DNA of 64,000 nucleotides from Deinococcus rubellus (GTDB lineage: Bacteria; Deinococcota; Deinococci; Deinococcales; Deinococcaceae): positions 923,501 to 987,500 of the forward strand of contig NZ_CP104213.1 in assembly GCF_025244745.1 (NCBI RefSeq). The letters run 5' to 3'. Of the stretch, positions 54,905-64,000 are shown piece after piece (the stretch's first letter is position 1; each line of letters opens with the position of its first letter). The notes beneath the pieces were generated by a model. The model was not told the DNA's origin. It worked only from the letters and a program-made list of their open reading frames with translations, and searched no databases. The translations under genes were made by a program, and so were the position numbers.

Positions 54905-55687
54905 TCAGTCCAGCGTCTGAACACCGCCGCCGTTGACGAACAGCGTTTGCCCACTGACCCAGCTTGAAATGGGCGCGGCGAAATACAGCACTGCCCCGGC
55001 AATATCGTCCGGTTCGCCCAGGCGCTTGATCGGCGTGTGGGCCAGCATCCGCGCCTCGATCTCGGGTGTCAGGACCGTGGACAGGGCTTGGGTGCGGGTC
55101 GCGCCGGGGCCGACGGCGTTGATGCGGACCTCGGGGCCAAAATCCATCGCCAGGTTGGCCGTCATATGGTTGATGGCCGCCTTGGAGGAGGCGTAGGCGC
55201 TGATGTTGGCGCTGCGGTTGATGCTCGCCATCGAGGTGATGTTGACGACCGAGCCGTAGCCTGCCTCCTTCATGTGGGGCACGCACAGTTGCGCCAGTCG
55301 CCAGGCGCTGAACACATTGAGCGCGAAGACCTTTGCGAAGTCGTCCACGCTGATCTTGAAAGGATTTTCGCGTCCCGCCCCGCCGCCCCCGGCGTTGTTG
55401 ACCAGGATGTGCAGGCCGCCCAGCTCAGCCACCGTGCGCTCCACGAGCGCTACCAGGTCTGCGTCGACGGTCACGTTGCAGGCCACCGCGATGGCCCGGC
55501 CCCCCTGCGCGGTGATCTCGGCGGCCACTGCCTGCGCGTCGGCCAGCTTGAGGTCGGCGATGGCCACCGCCGCTCCGGCCTGGGCCAGCGTCAGGCAACA
55601 GGCCCGGCCAATGCCGTTGCCCCCGCCGGTCACGACAGCCACCTTGCCGCTGAGGTCGAACAGATGCTGGATGAATTCAGATTGCAT
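54905..55687 (-). CDS. Short-chain dehydrogenase/reductase (hydroxysteroid-dehydrogenase-like)
   Basis: 260 aa, classical SDR. VVTGGGNGIGRACCLTLA, NNAGGGGAGRENPF, catalytic Ser in NITSMASINRS, YASSKAAINHM and the C-terminal VNGGGVQTLD. Closest in style to 7-alpha-hydroxysteroid dehydrogenase/FabG-like enzymes; the true substrate is unknown. GGAGGAGG lies 5 nt before the ATG at 55687; the frame upstream is open but unsupported. Confidence 0.87.
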   Translation of the reverse strand: MQSEFIQHLFDLSGKVAVVTGGGNGIGRACCLTLAQAGAAVAIADLKLADAQAVAAEITAQGGRAIAVACNVTVDADLVALVERTVAELGGLHILVNNAGGGGAGRENPFKISVDDFAKVFALNVFSAWRLAQLCVPHMKEAGYGSVVNITSMASINRSANISAYASSKAAINHMTANLAMDFGPEVRINAVGPGATRTQALSTVLTPEIEARMLAHTPIKRLGEPDDIAGAVLYFAAPISSWVSGQTLFVNGGGVQTLD

Positions 55688-55807
55688 GTGGGCCTCCTCC
55701 GGCGGCGTGCAGAGGCCACCGATATCAGCCAACCCTAACACCGGCCCACATTGTTCTGGTGCCATTTCGCTCAAGGGAACGTCCCTTGTGTCCGATCTGT
55801 TTGGCCG

Positions 55808-56593
55808 CTACTCCCCGGCCCACAAGTTCTGCGCTTTCAGGACTTCTCGCAGCGCCACCTCGCGCTTCTCCATGCTGCCGCCCACGCCGAAGTAAGCGTT
55901 CAGGAGCCGCGCCCAGTCGCCGTCCTTGCCGGGCCTTGCGGCGATGGGATTCATCTGCGCGGTGGCGGCTGCGAGTTCGCCCGGCGTGCCGTCCTGGTAG
56001 GTGTTCTCATGAATGACCAGTGCGCGGGGCAGTCGGGGGCGGTGCGGGGTCTCTTCGGCGCTGCGGCCAATCGTCAGGGCGGCGAACGGTAAGACCATTT
56101 CCGGCAGCTTCAGCAACCCGACGATCTCGGCCAGTCCGTTCATCACGCCGCCGATCCAGCAGCCCTGGTAGCCCAGCATCTCAGCAGCCGTCAGCATGTT
56201 CTGGCCCGCCAGTACCGCGTCGCCAATGCCGAAGTGAACATCGATGGCGGGCGATTCCCCCGGTGTGTACCCGGCCACCTCAATCAGCTTGCGCACCCGC
56301 CGGGTGTCCAGACAGATGACGAAGCTCTCGGCAGCCGAGGCGATGTGGGCGTTGGTGGTCAGCTCGGCGACTTTCGCTTTGGTCTCGCCGGTCAGCCGCA
56401 CGAACGAGTAGAGCTGGGCGGTGGCGTCGGTGGGCGCACGCTGGGCGGCGTACAGAATGGTGTCGAGGTGCTCTGCGGGCATGGCGTATGGCTGATACTG
56501 GCGCACGGTGCGGTGGGCGTCAAAAAAGGCGCGCACTTGCTCGGGCGTCTGCTGGCGGGTGGGTGGGGAAGTGGGGGGAGCAATCTGGGTCAT
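55808..56593 (-). CDS. FMN-dependent nitroreductase (NfsA/Frp-like)
   Basis: 261 aa. HRTVRQYQPYAMPAEHLDTIL, AQRAPTDATAQLYSFVRL, AGQNMLTAAEMLGYQGCWIGG and TIGRSAEETPHRPRLP follow the NfsA-type nitroreductase pattern, with FMN-binding residues in the first and third. It reduces nitro- or quinone compounds with NAD(P)H. TAGACT lies 7 nt before the ATG. Confidence 0.9.
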   Translation of the reverse strand: MTQIAPPTSPPTRQQTPEQVRAFFDAHRTVRQYQPYAMPAEHLDTILYAAQRAPTDATAQLYSFVRLTGETKAKVAELTTNAHIASAAESFVICLDTRRVRKLIEVAGYTPGESPAIDVHFGIGDAVLAGQNMLTAAEMLGYQGCWIGGVMNGLAEIVGLLKLPEMVLPFAALTIGRSAEETPHRPRLPRALVIHENTYQDGTPGELAAATAQMNPIAARPGKDGDWARLLNAYFGVGGSMEKREVALREVLKAQNLWAGE

Positions 56594-56600
56594 GCCGAGG

Positions 56601-56606
56601 AGTCTA
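56601..56606 (-). promoter_or_regulatory. -10 box (TAGACT) of the nitroreductase gene, leaderless layout
   Basis: TAGACT on the minus strand, 7 nt, ATG at 56593. Confidence 0.5.
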
Positions 56607-56674
56607 CGGGGCGTCGGCCCCCGGCCAGGGTAGGCCTGGCTTCACTGTCACCTGGACCCCGGCTGGGCGACTCC

Positions 56675-59770
<3,096 letters not shown>

Positions 59771-59914
59771 CCGGTCAGTATCGCCTACATCGGGGCTGCC
59801 GACCAAACCTTAGAAGTGTTAAGGTGGTCATTAAACTTACATTTGAGCTGTTCTCTGAGCTGTGCCTGGCCGCTGAACTCCGCCCCCACTCTGCAGTGTT
59901 CTGGAGGTCTCCTC

Positions 59915-62176
59915 ATGCGCTCACGCTTCCTCGTTTCGCTGGCCCTCACGACGCTGACGCTGGGCCTCGGCCTGGCGCAGGCGCAGGTCGCCACCTCGGT
60001 TCAGCTCATCCTGGACGCCTCAGGCAGCATGTTCAGCCGCCTGCCGGACGGCCAGAGCCGTATCAACGTCGCCAAGGACGTGTTGCAGAGCTTCATTGCC
60101 GGGTTGCCGGACGACCCCGGTCTGAATGTGGGCCTGAGAATCTACGGCGCGCAGGTGGCCTCCGGTGCGGCGGCCTGCACCGACTCGGTCCTGGTGCTGC
60201 CGATGCAGGGCGTCAACCGGGCGGCCCTGCAAGCCCAGGTCGCCCAGACCCGGCCCAGGGGAGCCACCCCGATTGCCTACTCGCTTCAGCAGGCGGCGCT
60301 CGACTTTCCCAACGACGCCAGCAAGAAACTGATCGTGCTGGTCACCGACGGCCAGGAATCCTGTGGCGGCAAACTCGGCAGCGTGCTGGACGCCTTCAAG
60401 CAGCGCGGCATCGAGGTTGATCTGCGGATCATCGGCATCGACCTCAGCGACACGGCCAGGAAGAGTTTTGCGGGTATCGGCACCTTCGAGAACGTGCAGT
60501 CGGGCGCGCAACTCGCCTCGGCACTGGGCCGCGCCACCCAGCAGGTCGTCAAGCCGGTGTCGGCGCTGCTGCCGGTGACGGTTAAGCTGACCTCCGGCGG
60601 CGCTCCGCTCACGCTGGGGGCCAAAGTCAGCTTCCAGGCAGTATTGGGCGGCCCGGCCACGGCGCTCACGGCCAGCGGCGGCAGCTACGGCGGGTCGCTG
60701 ATGCCGGGCCTCTACTCGGCGCAGGTGGAAAGCGCCGAATCGGGCACGCAGCAGTTCGGCGGCCTGAGCGTGGCCGTCGGTTCACCCAACGCCTTTACCT
60801 TCGAAGTCGGCAAGGTGGGGGCCGTCAAACTCGACGTGTCGCCCATCCCCCCAGTGGCGGGCGGCAAGGTGACCATCAATTTCTCGGCGGCCCCGGCGGG
60901 CGCGCGCAACTGGGTCACCATTGCCCAGAAGACCGACCCCGACAGCGCCTACCTCGATTACCAGTATGTGACGGGCGCGTCGGGCAGCCTGCAACTCACG
61001 GTGCCGGATGAGCAAATCGAGTACGAGGCCCGCTACCTGCTCGCCAACCCCGACGGCAGCACGCGGGTGGTGGGCCGCAGCGCACCGTTCACGCCCCAGC
61101 GGACGGCAACCAGCCTGGACGGCCCGGCCAGCGCGGTCGGCGGCAGCCAGATTCAGGTGAAGTGGACCGGTCCCAACAATGACCGCGACTACGTGACCGT
61201 TGTGCCCAAAGGGGCTGCCGAGGGCACTTACACCTCGTACTTCTACACCAAAGAGGCCAACCCTGGCAAGCTGGATGTGCCGCTCACGCCGGGCGACTAC
61301 GAACTCAGATACTCCAGCGACAATTCTCCGCGTACCTTTGCCAGCCGCGCCCTTCAGGTGACGGCGGCCAGCTACGCCCTCGAAGTGCCGCAGACGGCCC
61401 CGGCGGGCAGCCAGATTCAGGTGAAGTGGACCGGCCCCAACAATGCGGGCAACTACGTGACCATCGTGCCTAAGGGAACGCCCGTCGGTGTCTACACCCA
61501 GTATTTCTACACCCGTGACGGCAACCCCCACGCGCTCCTGACGCCCTCGGCGGCGGGCGAGTATGAGGTGCGCTACTCCACCGAGGGGGTCAGCCCCAAC
61601 CCCACGCTCGCCAGCGTGCCGATCACCCTGACGGCCAGCGCCTACAATCTCGATGCGCCCGCCACCGCTCCGGCAGGCAGCAAGCTCAGCATCAAGTGGA
61701 CCGGGCCGAACAACCCCGGCAACTACGTGACCATCGTCAAGAAAGGCGATCCGGTGGGCACCTACACCCAGTACTTCTATACCAAGGGCGGCAACCCCGG
61801 CAGCCTCCAGACGCCGCCCGCGCCCGGCGAGTACGAACTGCGCTACTCCACCGAGGGCACCTCGCCCAACCCGACCCTGTTTACCCGGCCCATCACCCTG
61901 ACCGCCAGCAGCTACAAGCTCGAAGCCCCCGCCAGCGGCCCGCACGGCGGCAGTGTGCAGATCAAGTGGACCGGGCCGAACAACCCTGGCGACTACGTGA
62001 CCATCGTCAAGAAAGGCGATCCGGTGGGCACCTACACCCAGTACTTCTACACCCAGAGCGGCAACCCCGGCAGCCTGAGCCTGCCTGATCAGCCAGGCCA
62101 GTACGAGCTACGCTACTCCAGCGAGCAGACCAGCCCCAACCCGACGCTCTATAGCCTGCCCTTCACAGTGAAGTAA
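59915..62176 (+). CDS. Secreted VWA protein with tandem 90-residue beta-sandwich repeats
   Basis: 753 aa with a signal peptide (cleavage after AQA). A VWA domain follows with DASGSM (about 34), RGATP and VTDGQES (about 144), an intact metal-ion site. After a middle beta-domain there are five repeats of about 90 residues. The first is diverged; the last four begin near 61112, 61372, 61641 and 61911 and carry QIKWTGPNN, NYVTIVKKGDPVGTYTQYFYT and GEYELRYSTE. The last two share long stretches of identical DNA. Surface adhesion or ligand binding is inferred. GGAGGT lies 7 nt before the ATG. Confidence 0.83.
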   Translation: MRSRFLVSLALTTLTLGLGLAQAQVATSVQLILDASGSMFSRLPDGQSRINVAKDVLQSFIAGLPDDPGLNVGLRIYGAQVASGAAACTDSVLVLPMQGVNRAALQAQVAQTRPRGATPIAYSLQQAALDFPNDASKKLIVLVTDGQESCGGKLGSVLDAFKQRGIEVDLRIIGIDLSDTARKSFAGIGTFENVQSGAQLASALGRATQQVVKPVSALLPVTVKLTSGGAPLTLGAKVSFQAVLGGPATALTASGGSYGGSLMPGLYSAQVESAESGTQQFGGLSVAVGSPNAFTFEVGKVGAVKLDVSPIPPVAGGKVTINFSAAPAGARNWVTIAQKTDPDSAYLDYQYVTGASGSLQLTVPDEQIEYEARYLLANPDGSTRVVGRSAPFTPQRTATSLDGPASAVGGSQIQVKWTGPNNDRDYVTVVPKGAAEGTYTSYFYTKEANPGKLDVPLTPGDYELRYSSDNSPRTFASRALQVTAASYALEVPQTAPAGSQIQVKWTGPNNAGNYVTIVPKGTPVGVYTQYFYTRDGNPHALLTPSAAGEYEVRYSTEGVSPNPTLASVPITLTASAYNLDAPATAPAGSKLSIKWTGPNNPGNYVTIVKKGDPVGTYTQYFYTKGGNPGSLQTPPAPGEYELRYSTEGTSPNPTLFTRPITLTASSYKLEAPASGPHGGSVQIKWTGPNNPGDYVTIVKKGDPVGTYTQYFYTQSGNPGSLSLPDQPGQYELRYSSEQTSPNPTLYSLPFTVK
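61112..62170 (+). repeat. Four direct 260-270-bp repeats in the VWA gene
   Basis: Repeat starts lie 260, 269 and 270 bp apart. Copies 3 and 4 are nearly identical in DNA around 61705-61785 and 61975-62055, which points to recent duplication or gene conversion. Confidence 0.75.
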
Positions 62177-62188
62177 ACCCTGGACATC

Positions 62189-62222
62189 AAAAAAGGGGCC
62201 AGCCAGATCGGCGCGGCCCCTT
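62189..62222. terminator. Bidirectional terminator between the VWA gene and tatA
   Basis: AAGGGGCC (62193-62200) and GGCCCCTT (62215-62222) form a perfect 8-bp stem with a 14-nt loop. Six A to the left give a U-tract for the minus-strand tatA transcript. Confidence 0.85.
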
Positions 62223-62237
62223 GTTGAGTTGAAGTGA

Positions 62238-62558
62238 TCAGGCCTGGTGCGCCTCGCCTTCCTTGTGCAGGTTGACGGGAGCGGCCGCAACAGGATCAGT
62301 CACTGGCGCAACCGCGTTCACGACGGCGGCGGGTGCGGCAGGAGCCAGGATGGTCTGGGCGTTGGCGGCGGCGACCACCGGGGCACTCTCCTCCTTGAAG
62401 CTCCCTTCCAGCTCGTCCTTGAGGCCCTGGGTGCCCTTGCGGAACTCGCGAATGCCGTTGCCGAGGCTGCGGCCCAGGTCGGGAAGCTTCTTGGGGCCGA
62501 AGATCAGCAGGGCGGCCACCAGAATCAGGAGAATTTCGGGCATTCCTAGGTTGGGCAT
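62238..62558 (-). CDS. tatA: Twin-arginine translocase subunit TatA
   Basis: 106 aa. The short membrane helix and amphipathic hinge MPEILLILVAALLIFGPKKLPDLGRSLGNGIREFRKG are typical. A long Ala/Pro/Val-rich C-terminal tail follows. It forms the pore of the Tat export system; tatC is not in the window. CTGGAGGAG lies 8 nt before the ATG at 62558; the longer open frame has no support. Confidence 0.93.
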   Translation of the reverse strand: MPNLGMPEILLILVAALLIFGPKKLPDLGRSLGNGIREFRKGTQGLKDELEGSFKEESAPVVAAANAQTILAPAAPAAVVNAVAPVTDPVAAAPVNLHKEGEAHQA

Positions 62559-62641
62559 CAGGGGTCTCCTCCAGGTACAGGGGGGTTGGATCTCGTGTAC
62601 GGTTGGGTCTACTCGTTTGAGTGAGACCGGGCGACTGTGCT

Positions 62642-62656
62642 CCAAATGAAATTTGG
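62642..62656. promoter_or_regulatory. 15-bp palindrome upstream of tatA
   Basis: CCAAAT and ATTTGG flank GAA. It lies 84 nt before the tatA start in the 206-nt gap to the kinase gene and could be a regulator site. Confidence 0.3.
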
Positions 62657-62764
62657 TTCCAGATGAAAGAGCGGCGTTTGCGCTGGGCGATTACACTGGG
62701 CGGCAGATCCGGAAGACTGTACATCCAGATATACGCGCTCCGGGGCCGCCTGGATGTGAGACGG

Positions 62765-64000
62765 TCAGCGGTAGGCCCGCAAAGTGCCGTCCATGAAGGC
62801 GACGTAAAGGCTGCCACCGTCGGCCAGTGGGGTGGCCTGCACGCCGCCGCTCTCGCGCTGCTGCCAGACGACCCGGCCCGTGTGCAGATTCAGCGCGCAC
62901 AGTTCGCCCACCTCGGACGCCAGATAAACATGCGCGCCGCTGATGACCGGGCTGGCTGTGACCCGGCCTTCCAGCCGGTGCGCCCACACATCGTCGCCGC
63001 TTTCCAGGCTCAGCGCCCGCACCTGCCCACCCCAGCCCGCCACCACGACTGTCTCGCCCTGCACGGCTGGAGCGGCCCACACCTCGTCTTCGAGGTCGTA
63101 ACTCCACAGCACCGCTTCCGGCGCGAGGCTGGCCCGCCCGCCCTTGATTTGCAGATGCAGGGCGTGGACCTCGCCTTTCCAGGTGGCGATGATCAGGGCC
63201 GCCTCGCCGCGCTGCCTGTGTCCGTTGCCCAGCGGCATCAGTGCGGGGGTAGCGTGGGTGACGCCCACTTCCACTTTCCAGAGCTGGGTGCCGCTCACGG
63301 CGTCCAGGGCGTGCAACCAGCCGTTCTCGTCGGCGATCAGGGCGGCCCCGCCCCAGATTAGCGGCGAGGCGGCAATCGGCCCGTCGGTGCGGTAGGCCCA
63401 GGCCAGTTCGCCGCTGCTGGCGTTGACGGCGTGCAGGTGGCCGTCACGCGAGGTGACCAGCACCCGCTCTCCCCACAGGGTCGGTGCGCCGGTCAGCTCG
63501 GCGCGGGTCTGGTGGGTCCACTGGGCCACGCCGTCCACGCTGGAGCGCCGCAGTGCGCCGTCCCACGCGCCGTAGATGACACTGTCGCCCAGCAGGGTCG
63601 CCGGGGCCGTCACCTCGTCGCCCGCTGGAAGGCTGGCGTGCAGGTCGCCGCTGCTGCTCACCAGCGCCAGGTGGCCGCTGCGGGTGCCGACGGCCAGCAG
63701 ACCCTGGTGCGCCACCACTGCCGAGGGCCAGGTGACCTCGCCGGGCAGCGCCACCTTCCAGCGGGCGCGCAGTTCGGCGGGCCAGGCCGGACCACTGGCC
63801 TGCGCGCCGCTGCGGGTGCGTCCGCCCCGGTACTGGGCGGCGGCTCCGGCGCGGGCGTCGGCCCTGGCCTGCACCCACAAATCGGCCAACGCCTGCGCGC
63901 TGGGCGGGCGGTTCTCGGGTTTCTTGGCCAGCAGGTGCAGCAAGATCTCGGCCATGTGGTCGGGAATGGCCGGGTTGAGGACGCGCGGGTCAGGCACCTG
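62765..64000 (-). CDS. Ser/Thr kinase with C-terminal beta-propeller (RqkA-like), 5' end outside window
   Basis: 411 codons; the gene continues past the right edge. The first visible part (VLNPAIPDHMAEILLHLLAKKPENRPPSAQALADLW) is the end of a Hanks-type kinase domain with the conserved Arg of subdomain XI. After a linker come at least seven PQQ-like repeats (e.g. LLAVGTRSGHLALV, LIADENGWLHALDAVSGTQLWKVEV, LCALNLHTGRVVWQQ). The architecture matches the radiation- and PQQ-responsive kinase RqkA of D. radiodurans; orthology is inferred, not computed. Confidence 0.82.
   Translation of the reverse strand, partial: QVPDPRVLNPAIPDHMAEILLHLLAKKPENRPPSAQALADLWVQARADARAGAAAQYRGGRTRSGAQASGPAWPAELRARWKVALPGEVTWPSAVVAHQGLLAVGTRSGHLALVSSSGDLHASLPAGDEVTAPATLLGDSVIYGAWDGALRRSSVDGVAQWTHQTRAELTGAPTLWGERVLVTSRDGHLHAVNASSGELAWAYRTDGPIAASPLIWGGAALIADENGWLHALDAVSGTQLWKVEVGVTHATPALMPLGNGHRQRGEAALIIATWKGEVHALHLQIKGGRASLAPEAVLWSYDLEDEVWAAPAVQGETVVVAGWGGQVRALSLESGDDVWAHRLEGRVTASPVISGAHVYLASEVGELCALNLHTGRVVWQQRESGGVQATPLADGGSLYVAFMDGTLRAYR

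Overview
The window is a high-GC chromosomal segment that reads as Deinococcus. The evidence is a [LysW]-lysine/acetylornithine-type aminotransferase, a glucose/mannose-binding protein of the Thermus type, a Ser/Thr kinase with a C-terminal beta-propeller (like the PQQ-responsive kinase RqkA), and many genes whose start codon lies 5-9 nt after a TANNNT -10 box. That last pattern is the leaderless-mRNA layout known from Deinococcus. No rRNA operon, CRISPR array or insertion sequence was seen.

Layout. 1-12260 is almost all minus strand: a truncated CHASE3 histidine kinase, an ArgD/LysJ aminotransferase, dihydrolipoamide dehydrogenase, an SPFH protein, two tandem secreted paralogues, thiamine pyrophosphokinase, a secreted protein, and an ABC importer whose ATPase and fused permease flank a beta-lactamase-fold hydrolase. 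12342-20780 is mostly plus strand: a TPR membrane protein, a frameshifted LivJ-type binding protein, HIT-folP-folB-folK, a PASTA pseudokinase and a cysteine desulfurase. A minus-strand SDR lies among them. 20814-29252 holds a GGDEF protein, an ABC exporter, a thioredoxin-fold protein, a CoxE-like VWA protein and a CUT1 sugar importer, whose ROK regulator (29249-30616) overlaps the binding-protein gene. 30849-41552 holds purU, an EamA transporter, a TetR/paired-SMR module with two palindromic operators, two oxidoreductases, ltrA-ruvA, typA, a secreted protein, a decayed methyltransferase and a small orphan.

41811-51039 is an integrated mobile element of about 9.2 kb. It sits in the 3' half of tRNA-Arg(CCT) and is bounded by a perfect 49-bp direct repeat. 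It encodes a tyrosine integrase, an XRE-type repressor with a divergent promoter/operator region, an ORF interrupted by an amber codon, a collagen-like lipoprotein, a small-terminase-like HTH protein, and a six-gene operon with a large primase/helicase. No capsid, portal, tail or relaxase gene is visible. The gene set (integrase, repressor, primase, terS-like protein and cargo, on about 9 kb) resembles a phage satellite (PICI-like). This is the best candidate for an undescribed system here.

51040-64000 returns to host genes: a SHOCT membrane protein with helically phased GTTCAC boxes, an OmpR-type regulator and sensor kinase, a trans-sulfuration enzyme, an SDR, a nitroreductase, a SNF2 helicase, a VWA protein with 90-residue repeats, tatA, and the 3' part of the RqkA-like kinase gene.
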